Below are positions 20,647-31,476 of a DNA stretch of 56,481 nucleotides, one piece after another. The stretch is from NCBI GenBank assembly GCA_001724265.1, contig MEDY01000175.1:1-56481 (forward strand). The letters are read 5' to 3'. How positions within the stretch are numbered: the stretch's first letter is position 1; every line of letters starts with the position of its first letter. A program made the position numbers and the translations under genes. The notes below the pieces were generated by a model, which searched no databases, was not told where the DNA came from, and was given only the letters and a program-made list of their open reading frames with translations. Source of the DNA: Rhizaria sp. SCN 62-66. Taxonomy: Eukaryota > Rhizaria, unplaced.

Positions 20647-23600
20647 TTACTGCGTGAACTCGATGAGACTGTTGACGCGGACGTGCTTCGCGTAGAAGGC
20701 CTCCATATCCTCCTCCTTGGCCGCGGCCATGCTGGCGTTATCGCGGAGGATTCGCGCCAGCGCCTCGCCCTCGTCCAGCCCGGCGGTGCGCGCGAGCTCG
20801 GCCGCCTTGGCCGCCGCGGCCGCGGCCGCGGCCGAGGCCGTCTCGCCGGGAGCCGTCACCAGCCCTTGCTCGCGCGCGACGCCCTCGGCGAAGAGCCGGC
20901 AGAAGTCGCCGTGGTCGCCGCGGCGCTCAACAATATGGCGCACGCACTTGTTCTTGTCGCCGATGGACATGCCGCGCGGCACGCCCTCGTGGGTGAAGCG
21001 CCCCGCCAATTCCACGGGGTCCAGGTACACGGGCCCGCGCGTGTCGCCCAGCGCAGGGATCGGCATCGCGTACGTCTGCAGCCAGTTGGCGATGTCGCTC
21101 AGGTTCGCGGTCAGCGCGGCTTCGTTGCCGGCCAGCGCGGCGTACATCGTCGGGTGCCGGTAGGCCAACCGCAGGATGAAGTAGATGATCTCGTCCGTGA
21201 TGCGCCAGAACCGGTTCGTGGCGATGACGCGGTCGCAGATCAAGGGCGCTAGCATCACGTGGCGCTTCTGAGCGAAGGGGTCGCGCACGGCCACCAGCGT
21301 GGAGATCAGGCGCATCCAGCTGTACACGCTCTCGACGCGGTCCTTGGGCACCGGCAGCAACAGCGGCGAGGAGTCGTAGAGCGGGCGCGCCGGGAACGAG
21401 GCCGTCCACACGGCTTGTGAGGCCTTGAGATCGCAGAAAACGGCACGCGCGAGCAGGCGGCGCAGGGGCGCGGCGGCGGCGACCGAGGACGCCAGGGGGA
21501 TAATCGCCGCCCACAGGTCAGGGTGCCGCAGCTCGTAGTAGTCGACCGGCAGCAGAGTGAACTCGCTCTCCGTCTCGAACCCGGCCACGTTGAGGCCCGC
21601 CAGCGGCTCTCCCACAGCGGCGGCGGTGTTGGCGCCGCCCGCAGCGCTGCCCGACATGGCGATCTTGCGGCGTTCGGCGTCAAGCCCCGCGCGCGTGATG
21701 AGCGCGCTGACGAGCGCGGCGCGGCCCGTGGACGCGGGCCGCACGCCCGACGATAGCACGTCCTCGCTGGCCTGGTGGGTGCCCTTGCCCAGCGGCACGG
21801 TCAGCATGCGTGACGGCAGCGCGCGCAGCGACGCCGCGGTGAGCGGCAGCACATGGCGCCGCGCGAGGTATCGCGCGACGAAGGGGTTGGTGCCCGCGCG
21901 CTCGAGCATCGCGGCCAGGAGCGCGAAGACGTCGTCCATACGCGCATACACGGCGGCCTGGTCCGTGAAGGGCCGGGTCGTCGTCATGGCCGTCGCGTTG
22001 ACCGCCAGCACGGAGACGAGCGCGGCGACGACCGACAGCGAATCCGCGCTGCGCAGGGACTCGAGCGTCGACACCGTGGTCCCGTCGGCCGACTCGACGG
22101 CGCCCGAGTCGAGCAGGTGCTCCAGCTCTGCCTGCGCGTGCTTGCAGCGGCGCCCCGCGGCCGCGGCGGTGCCCACGGCGTCCATGGCGGCCTCGCTGTG
22201 GCTGCCGTTGCCGCTGTTGAAGACGGTGAAGACGCCCATGGGCTGGCCGGCGGCGCGCTGCAACGTCTGCGGCGGCAGCACAGGCACGTGGGCGGGGTCG
22301 CGCGCGGCGAGCAGCGTGCTGGCCGTGTGCCAGGCCGTGCTGTCGTGCGGCAACGCGACCGTGTAGGCAGTCAGCAGCAGCGCGCGCGCGATGGCGCAGG
22401 CGCTGGGGGCCGCTGAGGACTCGAGCAGCGCCGTCAGCACGGGCAGCGCGGACGAGACATAGCGGCGCACGGAGTCCGCGGGCAGGTCGATCTTACCTGC
22501 GCTCTTCGCGCTGCCGGTGGCCGCCGCTGCGTTGCTGCCGCGGCGAGCGCTGCTCGCAGAGGCAGAAGAGGACGCGTTGGCGATAAGGGACGCGAGCGCG
22601 GAAAGGGCCACTTCGGGGGGCGACGCGGCACGCGCAGCGATGTTGACCACGTAGTCCAGCACGGCCTGCAGGCACTGCCACTTGGCCTGATACTGAGCAG
22701 CCTCGCTGCCAGAGCTCGCGCTAGCGGTGGCGTCGGCGCGGCAGAGCGCGTTGGAGGCCTTGGCGACGTCGACGAAGACCTGCGCGAAGGGATCCGCGAA
22801 GAGCGTGGCCTGGCGGCGCTTGACGGCCTGCGTGCGCTGCGAGTCGCGGAGGATCTTCTCCATCACACCAGAGTCGGGCGCAGACGTGTGACGTTTCTCC
22901 ACACGGTCGTAGAAGAGCAGGTAGCCCGAGGTGTCGCCGGCGCCGCCGTAGGCAATCTCGGCGATGCGCGCGCGGTCGATCGGCGTCACGCGCGTGTCGT
23001 TGAACTGGAACCACGCGCCCTCGCGCGCGCTCGCGTTGCATGCGGCGGCGGCGGCGGCGGCGGCCGCGGGCGTGGGTGCGGCGGCGACGGCAGGGCACAT
23101 GACGTCGTCATCGAGGCGTTCCTGGATAAGCGAGAAGTAGTGTCCGTGGTCGGCGGTGCCCTGCTGCACGACGATGCCGCGCAGTCGGTACTGGTAGTGG
23201 CTATCGGGCTGCACGGGCGGCAGCGGGAGGCCGGCCACGGCGGCGTAGTCGAGCCGCTCCGCGAGCCGCGGGTCCGGAGCGATGCTCTCGAGCGAGAAGG
23301 GCTTAAGCGACAGCGTGTCGGGGAACTCCAGCCGGTCGTTGAGCTTGACGGTGCGGTCATGGTCATAGTCGACTTCGAAGCGCTTGAGGTGCAGGCACAG
23401 CGTGTTGGGCAGGTCCGAGAAGACGGTGCGGCGCAGCGTCGGCACGCGCGCGGCGCACGAGTCACACTTAAGCTCGTCGTAGACTGAGGACGCGACGAAC
23501 GTCTCGAGCGAGCGCTGCACCGTCTCCATGTCCTTGACCTCGACGGGCAGCGCGTAAAACTCCTCCTCGGTGTAGCGGTAATGCTTGCAGGGGCCGAGGC

Positions 23601-26600
23601 CGATCATCTCGCTGCGCGTCTTGCCGCCGAGCGCGGCCTTGATCACGTCCTGGTGCTCAGTGCCGCGCAGCCGGCGGTTCACGACGTCAAACAGGCGCGT
23701 CATGAAGGTCGCCGAGTCCTCCTGCTGAATCGGATCCACGGCGTTGCCGTCCGAGTCCTTGAGCGTCGCGATGAACGACCGCGGGTCGACAAAGTTGGAG
23801 CCCACGGCGGTGGTCAGCGCCAGCAACACGGAGCGGAGTTCGGCCACCGTCGCCAGTCCCTCGTCATCACTCCCGCTGCTGCTGCTGCTGCCGTAGGTGC
23901 TGGCGCTGGCGCTGGCGCTACCACGGCCCGCGCTACCACTACCGCAGCCGTTGCTGTTGAGCGTGGCGGGGTCGACCGAGAGCAGGCTGCGGCGCAGGTC
24001 CGGCATCATGTACAGCTGCTGCAGCAGCGAGTTGATGTAGCACGTCGAGCCCAGGTTGCGCAGGCCTGCGCGACCGCGCGACGCAGAACCCGCGTCGCCG
24101 CCGCCGCGCCGCCCGCCCGCGCCGCGCCCCGCGCCGCGGCCGGCGCCGGAGCCGCCGATGCCGCCGGCGCCGGCGCCGAAGCCGCCGGCGCCGCTGCCGG
24201 CCGTGACGGAGACGGGCGCCTCGGGGGCCTCGCAGGGCGGCTCGTGGTCCCACTGCGTCAGCGCCGCCTCGGGCGCCGCCGTCGCCGCGTGGAGCGCCGC
24301 GGCGACCTTGCGGGTGAGCGCCAGTGCGGCCGCAGACAAGGCGGGGGGTGGGATCTCTGTGGCGGTCGACAGAGAGAGCGTGGGCGCGGTGATGAGCGCC
24401 GAGAGCAGCGCGCACACGGAGGCGACCGTCTGGGGAGCCTTGTAGCGAGGGAACGTCTCGTTGTCACCGGCACCTGCCGCAGTCACAACGGGAGCGGAGG
24501 TGTTGTCGCCCCCGCTAGCCGCGGCGTCGGCGTCGGCAGTGACCTTCAGCAGACCGGCGATAAGGTGGATGGCCACCGACTCGGCGTTGCCCATGAGCGC
24601 GGCGAGCGCTCCCGCCCCCGCCCCCGCCTGCGCACTATGGGTGGCGGCGAGGTGCAGCGCGGCGGGGAAGATGGCCTGCGCAATCGTCACGTAGCAGTTA
24701 AGCAGCACGTCGGTGCTCGCCACGTCGGGCTTGGGCTCGGAACGCGACACGCCGTAGCCGCTGTAGTCGCTGTAGTCGTCGCCGCCGCCGCTGCCGCCGT
24801 CCGAGTGCTTCATCACGAGCCCGGCGCCGGGGGCCTCGACCGTGGGTCGGCCGCGGATGCGCGCGCAGAGCAGCGCAAAGAGCTCGGCGCGCGCCCAGGG
24901 CGCCAGCAGCGGGCCGATGTAGGCGGCCGTGAGCTGCGCCGGCGGCAGATCCAGCGCGGCGGCCACGGCAGCGCGGTCCTCGTCGGTCGCGGTCATGCCC
25001 GCAGCCGCAGAGGCAGAGGCAGAGGCAGAGGCAGTGGGGGCCTTGGCAGAGGCTGGAGTGTCGAGCGTGAGCGCAGAGAGACGCGCGGCGAGGACTTCGT
25101 CGCTGGGGTGACCCGCCGCAGCAGCAGCAGTAGACGCGTTGTCGCCGTCCGTATTAGGGGCGCATGCGGGGGAGTTGGCGTTGGCGGCGCTGCAGAGCGC
25201 GTGCGGCGAGAGGTGCTGGATGACCATGAGCAGCGGCGTCATTTTCGCGAACCGGTCCCTCTCGCTGGGGTCGACGCGGAGCAGGTTGCCAAGGGCCAAC
25301 CCCAGCACCGACAGGCCCTGCGCGCGCGGCAGCGTGGTGGCCCAGCCGGCGAGCGCGCCTGCCAGCTCGCTGCGCTGCGCGGCGCCCGCGGCCATGTAGC
25401 GGCCCGGAGCGGCGGCGGCAGGCGCGACGCCGGCGAGCAGCGTCGCGAAGAAGGCGCCCCAGGAGCCAGAGAGGGGGAAGAAGTCCGACTTTGCGCGCGC
25501 GCCGACCGCGGTGAGCGGGAGGCAGCTCGCAAACACGGCGGGCGAGCGCGCTGTGAAGGTTTTGAACAGGTCCACGGCCACGCGGGCGGCGGCGCGCGCG
25601 GCCTCGGCCAGGGCGGCGGCCTCGGCCTCGGCGGCCGCGGCGGCGGTGTTCGCCAGAGTGAACCCAGCGCCAGCGCCGCCACTGCTGCTACTACTGTCGC
25701 TACTGTCGGTCGCGGTGGGGGTGGTAGCGACGGCGGCGGCGGCGGCGGCGGGGGCCGGAGCGGTGGCGAGGACGTCGAATAGAGCGAAGACAAGGCGGCA
25801 TTGGCGCGCGAACAGCGGCGTCAACGAGGGACGCGACGATGACGACAAGCTGCCCTCCTCGGCCTCTGCGTCGCCGCCCTCGACCTCACCGGTGACGCTG
25901 TCGGCGAGGCCGCCGTGGCCGCCGCCGCCGCCGAGCGCGGCAGTGTCGGCGCTCTCAGCGTGCGAGACGGCCTTGAAGAGCTCCATCAACGCCGTCAGCC
26001 CGGCGAGGAGCTCGCGCGAGGTGGCGAAGGCACACAGCTGTGCAGCGTCGAAAGCAAGCACAAGCGGGGCCAGGCCGCCGCGCTCCGACAGCAGCGCCGC
26101 CACGTGCTGCCACGTCGTGTTGTGGCTGCGGCGCACGCGGTCAAGGTGCGCCATCGCGTAGCAAAGCCGCGACGGGGAGCCGGTTCCGAAAAAAGAGCCC
26201 CAGAGCGCCGCCGGGTCGACCGCGGGTGTGCTATCGCCCTCATCACCGTCCTCACTGTGGCCGTGGCCCTGGCCGTGCGCAGCGGCGGCGAGGGCGGCGA
26301 TGTTCTGGTGGGGGTCGAGCAGGGCGGCGACCTGCGGTGGCAGCGGCAGCGCGGCCAGCAGCGTCAGCACGTCGTCTGCAAAGCCGCCCCCGAGGTCTGC
26401 GAGGTCGAAGAGGCGGCTGAGGATCTCGGTGTCGGTGGACAGCAGACATGCCAGCGCCGAAGCAAGCGCGCCACACGCCAACAGTCCGCTGTTTGGCTGC
26501 GCCAGGTCCGAGAGGCGGTGGCCCTCGATGCCGGCGTAGACCTCCCCGCGCACGACGCCCTCGCCACCGGGCTCGGCACGGAGGCTGTAGGACCCGTCGG

Positions 26601-29600
26601 GCGCGTGCGCGACGACCTGCAGCGGCGCGCGCGCGGCAACCTTGTCGATGACCACGGTCCCGCCAACGGGGAAGGCGTGCGGGCACACCAGCGACGAGTA
26701 GTCGATCGACCGGCGGGCGCGGTCGAAGCCGCCGCCGTGGTGGCCGTAGCCGCCGCCGCCGTAGCCGTGGGCGGCGTTGTTGCCGCTAACGTCAAGCGCG
26801 GAGAGCTCCGCGAGCACGTCGCAGAGGGAGAAGAGTCGGCGCGCGGCCGTGGTGCTGGCGAGGGCGGCCTCGGTGCGGCCCTGCGCGCGCGCCGCGGCGG
26901 CCGCGGTGGCGGCTGCGCGCGCGCGGTCGAGAGACTCGCAGACGAGGGCGCGCACGCGCGTGACGCGGTCCGCGACGGAGACTGCGGCGTCGGTGCGCGT
27001 GTGCAGCAGCAGCAGCGCCATGCACGCGTTGCGGACGACTGTGTCGGCCGCGTCGTCGTTGTCCGCGAGGGCCGGCAGGTCGGCGATGATGCGCCAGAAG
27101 AGCTCGACGTCACGCAGCGCGGCCGCGTCCGTCACTGTGACGAAGCCCACGATCCGCGGGTGCGGCGAGAACGCGCGACCAACCACGTGCTGCGGCTCGG
27201 AGAGGTAGAAGGCGTTTTTGTTGGCGATGAGGAAGAGTAGCTCGAACGTCTTGTACACCGAAACGCACCACACGGGGGCGAAAAGGGCCTTGGCCCACTC
27301 GGCGAAGACGCGGCAGGCCGTCTCCTCGGTGATCGTGGTCGCGGCCAAGACGGCAGCGGAGACGGCGACGGTGCCCGCGTTAGTCGGCGAGGTCGCCGTG
27401 ACCTCCTTGTAAGGCAGGTACGAGTAGAGCAGGTCGAAAAAGCGCTGCGACGGCTCGGGGATCGGCCACGCCGGGTTCACCAGCGCGTTCCAGAGCGTCA
27501 TGAGGTTGCGGAAGGTAAGCCGCGTGTGACCCGCGTTAAGGATGTGGCGCTGCAGGAAGTTAAGCCGCTTGTTGAGCGATGCAGAGATGACGGCCGTGGC
27601 GGTCGCGCGCGAGCGGTCGACTGTGTTGTTGCTGCCATTGCTGGCTTCAGAAGCGGAGCGAGTAAGCGCCGTCGCCGAAGTAGCAGCAGCAGCAGCAGCA
27701 GCATCAGCAGGGCTCCTACCGTCGCCGTTGTTGTTGCTGAAGTAGAAGCCGCGGATCCAGGCCAGGTTCTGCGACAACTCGCCTAACAGCAGCTGGACCA
27801 GAGCGTTCGACTCACTGTCATCCTCCTCAGTCGCCGTCGCCGTCGCTGTCGTCGTGGAGGCGTCGCTGCCGCAGCTGCCTTGGCTGAGAGCCTTGGCGTC
27901 GAGGGCGAGGCGGCGCACCCAATGCTTGCACAGCCGGTCGCGGTCCACAAAGCTCGTCTTCACCTTGACCGGGGGCGCGCCCGCAGCCCCCGCGGCCGCG
28001 GCGAGCTCGGCCTGGGCCAGACTGGCCGCGTTCTCGGCCTCAACCTCGAGCGCGGCGTCCGCGGCGGCGAGCTCAAGCGTTCGGGGCCATGTCTCGCTGC
28101 TGCCGTGCACCGTCGCCGTTGCTGAGAGCCACAGAAGCGCAGTCGGCGGGTCCGCCTGCGGCCCGTTGGCGGCCGCGTGCGCAGCGGCCACGGCGGCGGG
28201 CGCGGCGAGCGACGTCGGGAGCCGCGCGGCGAGGCGCAGAAGCGGGGTTTCGACAGTGGGCTGGGACAGACAGACGATGTCGACGCAGGCCTCGGCGACC
28301 TCCGATTGCGCGCGCGCACGGTCGAAGTGCGCGGCCGCCGCCGCGCCGTAGCCATCGCGCGCCAGCGCGGCGAGGTACACAAGCGCGCGGTGCGCGAAGA
28401 CGTTCTGCAGCGGCAGCAGCTCCGGCTTGGTGAGCACGTCCTTGAACTTCTGCAGCGCGGTCGTGCGGATGTTGCGAGAAACCGAAGTATCCGTCACAAG
28501 GCGCCAAAGGAAGTCGAGCCCGTAGAGGTGTAGACTCTCACTGTTGTTGCCACTAGTAGAGCTCGCATTAGAGCTGAGACTGCTGGTCACGGCAGCGTCG
28601 GCAGCAGCGCGGTTGAGCTTGCCCTCGGTCTCGGCGTCGCCGGCGAGCGGCGCGGCGGCCGCGGCGGCCTCGGCGGCGGGCAGCAACGCCGTGTCCTGCA
28701 TGAACGCGTAGGTCGAGGCCTTGCTGATGAGCGAGAGCATGGGGGGCGTGATGTCCTTGGGCTGCACCTTGGCCACCTCGGAGACGAGATAGTCGACGAT
28801 GCGCCCGTCGACGCCGCCGCTGCCGCTGAGCTCGAACGGCTTGTCGAGCGCGTCGAGCGCCGCCGTGGAAACGGAGCCGGTCGCCGTGACGCACTGCCAC
28901 AGCGCGTGGATCTGCTCGTCGGTGAGCTTGCGCTGGGCGGCCAGGAACGCTACGACGGGCCCCGCGGCGGAGATCATGCGGCCGTGGCGGTGCTGGCCAG
29001 CCAGCGCGGGGAAGATGCCCGCGTCGTCGATCCACTGCGCGAGCGCTGAGGCCGTCAGCGCAGCCCAGTCGCGCCCGTCCTCGGCTATTTGATCATCGCG
29101 CTCACGCTGCAAGTCGCTGCGGCCAGAGTTGCCGCCGTAGCCGTAGATCTGGCCGTAGGCGGGCGGCGCAGCGGGCAGAGGAGGGAGCAGGTTCAGCGTC
29201 GGGGCCACAGTGGCACAGACGCGGACAAGCAGCGTGACGCCCTCGATGCGGCGGTCGAGCACGCCATGCGTCATAATCAGTCGCAGGATGAAGGCCAGCT
29301 TGAACGGCTGCGCCAGCGCCGCGTCGGCGAGCGTCGCGACCTGCGCCTGCACATCGTGCGGCAGGTCCTCGAGCACGGTGCGGACCGAGTCGAGGGCCTC
29401 GCGCACGGCGCTGACGCTGCTAGGATCGACACCAACGGCGGCGGAGGTGACGATTGCGGCGGCGTCGCTGAGTTCGGAGTAGCGCGCCGCCTCTGCAGTG
29501 ACGGCGCTGACGAGCGCGGCGAGATAGCGCGCCTGGTCGTCCTGTAGCAGCGGCGTCGCCAAGCCGATAAAGTTGATGAGCGTGCGCGAGTCGATCAGCT

Positions 29601-31476
29601 TGACCTCGGCATCGGTCATGCTCTGGATGCGCGTCAGCAGCACGTCACCGAAGTTAAGCCGGTCCGCGAACATGGCGTCCCAAACCGCGGGCACAAGGCA
29701 CGCCTTGAGGTGCACGGCCAACCGCACCAGCGCCATAAACGTGTAGATGTTATCTTTTGCGGGCGCGCCGTCGCCGGCCGCTGCGGCCGATGCGGAGGCG
29801 CCGCTAGGGGAGTAGCCGGTGACGGCGCGGCCCAGGTGCAGGCGCGACTGCAGCACCGAGAGTCCACCCCGCGCGCAGAAGCGGTCGATGAGGTACAACG
29901 CGTAGTCGGCGCGGCGCGGCGGCGCGTTGGCGTTGGCCACACGGAGGTGCAGCGCGGAAAGGCACTCTGCCGTCGCGTCCGGCGCGGCGAAGCGGTAAGG
30001 CAGCACCGCCGAGGACAGGTCGCGGTACTGGTCGGCGTTGAGCAGCGCGCTGTCCGCCATCGCTGGGTCCGCCACGGCGCGCACGGGCGGGTGCGGCGCG
30101 TCGGGCGCGGCTAGGAGCTCGGCCAGGCGGGACACAGCGCCGACCGAGGGACCAAACTCGCACGCGAAGATGCGCGAGAAGCGGCCGTCGCCGCCCAAAG
30201 CGCGCAGCAGCCACACAGCGTGGTCCTCGGGCAGCACGGGCGTAAAAGCGAGCGAGGAAATGAGGACGTCAACGCTGGCGGCCACGGCGTCCATGACGCG
30301 GGACACGGGCTCGGTGGAAACGTTCTTGATCACGTTGGCCGTGTTCCACGTGAGCTGGTAGTGGAGGTTGCGGAAGCACGTGTTGTGCATCAGCTGCAGC
30401 GGCGCGGGCGGCAACGGGGCCGTGAAGCGCGTCAGCAGCGCCGTCTTATCCAGCCCCGGCGCGATGGACGCGCGTGTCGTGGCCGCAGACTGCACGGCGT
30501 GATCGTAGGCCGATATCAGCTCCGTCGCGTTGCCTGTAACGGTGGGGATGCCGGACTCGGCCTTGGTGTCGAACGACGCCAGCTCCGCCAACGCGCCCAT
30601 GTCCGCGCCCTTGGTGTGGATGCGCGCCTCGGCGAGCTCCGTCAGCGGCACCGTCGTGTCGAATTTCATGGGGTGCGCGTCGAAGAAGACAGTGGCACTG
30701 GCAGTGTCGTAGTCGATGCTGCCGATGCGGCCCCAGCGCCACAAGCGCGAGGTGTGGTCGCGGCAGTCGACACTGTCGCCCACGGCCCACTGCCGCGGGC
30801 CCGTCGCGCGCGCGGCGCCGGCGACGGTCTTGTAGCAGAGCTGCTCCTTGAGCACGCGCGCGCCCGCGTCGGGGTTGATCTGGTTCTGCAGGCGGACGAA
30901 GCCGGCGCCTACGGTTGTGTCCACGTCCGTGACAACCTTGAGCGCGACGACGGGCGACAGCGCGGTCGCAGTGGCGGGCGGCAGCGCCGCGGGCGCCGCG
31001 GCGGCGTAGTAGAGATACACGGACCGCGGCGGCGGCGCCACGCGGCCGGCCTGACTGGACGCTAGTGCGGCATTGTGCGCAGCGACAGTGTCCGGGTCCG
31101 GAGACACAAGGGGGAAGTCGAGCTGCGTCCAGGTGAGCCCGGCGGGCAGCGCGGGCGGCTGCATGTCGTTGTACGCGACGGCGACGGAGTAGACAACGGG
31201 CGTGATACTGGCATTGCCGGCGGCGGGGTTGGAGGCCAGCGTCCAGATGGTCATCCCAGAGGCCAGCGTCGCGGCCGCCACGAACGGCTGCGACGAGTCT
31301 GGGCACCCCATGTCCGTGGGGTAGACCAGGATCGACGCCAGCGGCGCGGTCGCGCTCGCAGCGGCCGCGGCGCCCGCGGCGACAGAGGCCTGCAGGTCTG
31401 AAGTGCTGGGAGTGCCGGGGACGGCCATGGATGAAGAGGCGAGGGCGTGGCCGGGAGAAACACTGTTGGGGAACAT
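20647..31476 (-). CDS. Giant USP9X/USP34-type ubiquitin carboxyl-terminal hydrolase
   Basis: This is an intronless protein of 3609 residues. The USP catalytic domain lies at about 2473-2862. The Cys box is GLRNLGSTCYINSLLQQLYM (catalytic Cys2479). It is followed by QQEDSATFMTRLFD, a CxxC zinc site (ELKCDSCAARVP), LCLHLKRFEVDYDHDRTVKL, and the His box GTADHGHYFSLIQ (His2779), ending with YLLFYDRV. 'QQLYM' and the very long helical flanks match the USP9X/USP24/USP34 group, which removes ubiquitin from many substrates. Near residues 229-275 the segment WAVGDSVDCRDHTSRLWRWG is Tudor- or chromo-like, and a second small beta module occurs near residue 1590. The rest looks helical-repeat (ARM-like) with Ala/Ser insertions. 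The C-terminal 750 residues are helical, as in USP9X. The active-site Cys and His are intact, so an active enzyme is expected. The exact orthology within the group is undecided. Confidence 0.88.
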   Translation of the reverse strand: MFPNSVSPGHALASSSMAVPGTPSTSDLQASVAAGAAAAASATAPLASILVYPTDMGCPDSSQPFVAAATLASGMTIWTLASNPAAGNASITPVVYSVAVAYNDMQPPALPAGLTWTQLDFPLVSPDPDTVAAHNAALASSQAGRVAPPPRSVYLYYAAAAPAALPPATATALSPVVALKVVTDVDTTVGAGFVRLQNQINPDAGARVLKEQLCYKTVAGAARATGPRQWAVGDSVDCRDHTSRLWRWGRIGSIDYDTASATVFFDAHPMKFDTTVPLTELAEARIHTKGADMGALAELASFDTKAESGIPTVTGNATELISAYDHAVQSAATTRASIAPGLDKTALLTRFTAPLPPAPLQLMHNTCFRNLHYQLTWNTANVIKNVSTEPVSRVMDAVAASVDVLISSLAFTPVLPEDHAVWLLRALGGDGRFSRIFACEFGPSVGAVSRLAELLAAPDAPHPPVRAVADPAMADSALLNADQYRDLSSAVLPYRFAAPDATAECLSALHLRVANANAPPRRADYALYLIDRFCARGGLSVLQSRLHLGRAVTGYSPSGASASAAAAGDGAPAKDNIYTFMALVRLAVHLKACLVPAVWDAMFADRLNFGDVLLTRIQSMTDAEVKLIDSRTLINFIGLATPLLQDDQARYLAALVSAVTAEAARYSELSDAAAIVTSAAVGVDPSSVSAVREALDSVRTVLEDLPHDVQAQVATLADAALAQPFKLAFILRLIMTHGVLDRRIEGVTLLVRVCATVAPTLNLLPPLPAAPPAYGQIYGYGGNSGRSDLQRERDDQIAEDGRDWAALTASALAQWIDDAGIFPALAGQHRHGRMISAAGPVVAFLAAQRKLTDEQIHALWQCVTATGSVSTAALDALDKPFELSGSGGVDGRIVDYLVSEVAKVQPKDITPPMLSLISKASTYAFMQDTALLPAAEAAAAAAPLAGDAETEGKLNRAAADAAVTSSLSSNASSTSGNNSESLHLYGLDFLWRLVTDTSVSRNIRTTALQKFKDVLTKPELLPLQNVFAHRALVYLAALARDGYGAAAAAHFDRARAQSEVAEACVDIVCLSQPTVETPLLRLAARLPTSLAAPAAVAAAHAAANGPQADPPTALLWLSATATVHGSSETWPRTLELAAADAALEVEAENAASLAQAELAAAAGAAGAPPVKVKTSFVDRDRLCKHWVRRLALDAKALSQGSCGSDASTTTATATATEEDDSESNALVQLLLGELSQNLAWIRGFYFSNNNGDGRSPADAAAAAAATSATALTRSASEASNGSNNTVDRSRATATAVISASLNKRLNFLQRHILNAGHTRLTFRNLMTLWNALVNPAWPIPEPSQRFFDLLYSYLPYKEVTATSPTNAGTVAVSAAVLAATTITEETACRVFAEWAKALFAPVWCVSVYKTFELLFLIANKNAFYLSEPQHVVGRAFSPHPRIVGFVTVTDAAALRDVELFWRIIADLPALADNDDAADTVVRNACMALLLLHTRTDAAVSVADRVTRVRALVCESLDRARAAATAAAAARAQGRTEAALASTTAARRLFSLCDVLAELSALDVSGNNAAHGYGGGGYGHHGGGFDRARRSIDYSSLVCPHAFPVGGTVVIDKVAARAPLQVVAHAPDGSYSLRAEPGGEGVVRGEVYAGIEGHRLSDLAQPNSGLLACGALASALACLLSTDTEILSRLFDLADLGGGFADDVLTLLAALPLPPQVAALLDPHQNIAALAAAAHGQGHGHSEDGDEGDSTPAVDPAALWGSFFGTGSPSRLCYAMAHLDRVRRSHNTTWQHVAALLSERGGLAPLVLAFDAAQLCAFATSRELLAGLTALMELFKAVSHAESADTAALGGGGGHGGLADSVTGEVEGGDAEAEEGSLSSSSRPSLTPLFARQCRLVFALFDVLATAPAPAAAAAAVATTPTATDSSDSSSSSGGAGAGFTLANTAAAAAEAEAAALAEAARAAARVAVDLFKTFTARSPAVFASCLPLTAVGARAKSDFFPLSGSWGAFFATLLAGVAPAAAAPGRYMAAGAAQRSELAGALAGWATTLPRAQGLSVLGLALGNLLRVDPSERDRFAKMTPLLMVIQHLSPHALCSAANANSPACAPNTDGDNASTAAAAAGHPSDEVLAARLSALTLDTPASAKAPTASASASASAAAGMTATDEDRAAVAAALDLPPAQLTAAYIGPLLAPWARAELFALLCARIRGRPTVEAPGAGLVMKHSDGGSGGGDDYSDYSGYGVSRSEPKPDVASTDVLLNCYVTIAQAIFPAALHLAATHSAQAGAGAGALAALMGNAESVAIHLIAGLLKVTADADAAASGGDNTSAPVVTAAGAGDNETFPRYKAPQTVASVCALLSALITAPTLSLSTATEIPPPALSAAALALTRKVAAALHAATAAPEAALTQWDHEPPCEAPEAPVSVTAGSGAGGFGAGAGGIGGSGAGRGAGRGAGGRRGGGDAGSASRGRAGLRNLGSTCYINSLLQQLYMMPDLRRSLLSVDPATLNSNGCGSGSAGRGSASASASTYGSSSSSGSDDEGLATVAELRSVLLALTTAVGSNFVDPRSFIATLKDSDGNAVDPIQQEDSATFMTRLFDVVNRRLRGTEHQDVIKAALGGKTRSEMIGLGPCKHYRYTEEEFYALPVEVKDMETVQRSLETFVASSVYDELKCDSCAARVPTLRRTVFSDLPNTLCLHLKRFEVDYDHDRTVKLNDRLEFPDTLSLKPFSLESIAPDPRLAERLDYAAVAGLPLPPVQPDSHYQYRLRGIVVQQGTADHGHYFSLIQERLDDDVMCPAVAAAPTPAAAAAAAAACNASAREGAWFQFNDTRVTPIDRARIAEIAYGGAGDTSGYLLFYDRVEKRHTSAPDSGVMEKILRDSQRTQAVKRRQATLFADPFAQVFVDVAKASNALCRADATASASSGSEAAQYQAKWQCLQAVLDYVVNIAARAASPPEVALSALASLIANASSSASASSARRGSNAAAATGSAKSAGKIDLPADSVRRYVSSALPVLTALLESSAAPSACAIARALLLTAYTVALPHDSTAWHTASTLLAARDPAHVPVLPPQTLQRAAGQPMGVFTVFNSGNGSHSEAAMDAVGTAAAAGRRCKHAQAELEHLLDSGAVESADGTTVSTLESLRSADSLSVVAALVSVLAVNATAMTTTRPFTDQAAVYARMDDVFALLAAMLERAGTNPFVARYLARRHVLPLTAASLRALPSRMLTVPLGKGTHQASEDVLSSGVRPASTGRAALVSALITRAGLDAERRKIAMSGSAAGGANTAAAVGEPLAGLNVAGFETESEFTLLPVDYYELRHPDLWAAIIPLASSVAAAAPLRRLLARAVFCDLKASQAVWTASFPARPLYDSSPLLLPVPKDRVESVYSWMRLISTLVAVRDPFAQKRHVMLAPLICDRVIATNRFWRITDEIIYFILRLAYRHPTMYAALAGNEAALTANLSDIANWLQTYAMPIPALGDTRGPVYLDPVELAGRFTHEGVPRGMSIGDKNKCVRHIVERRGDHGDFCRLFAEGVAREQGLVTAPGETASAAAAAAAAKAAELARTAGLDEGEALARILRDNASMAAAKEEDMEAFYAKHVRVNSLIEFTQ

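Noticed and set aside
23581-25782. 733-codon plus-strand open frame opposite the giant USP
   Set aside because: It is an Arg/Gly-rich shadow created by G/C-biased third positions on the other strand; the opposite frame encodes the USP catalytic domain.
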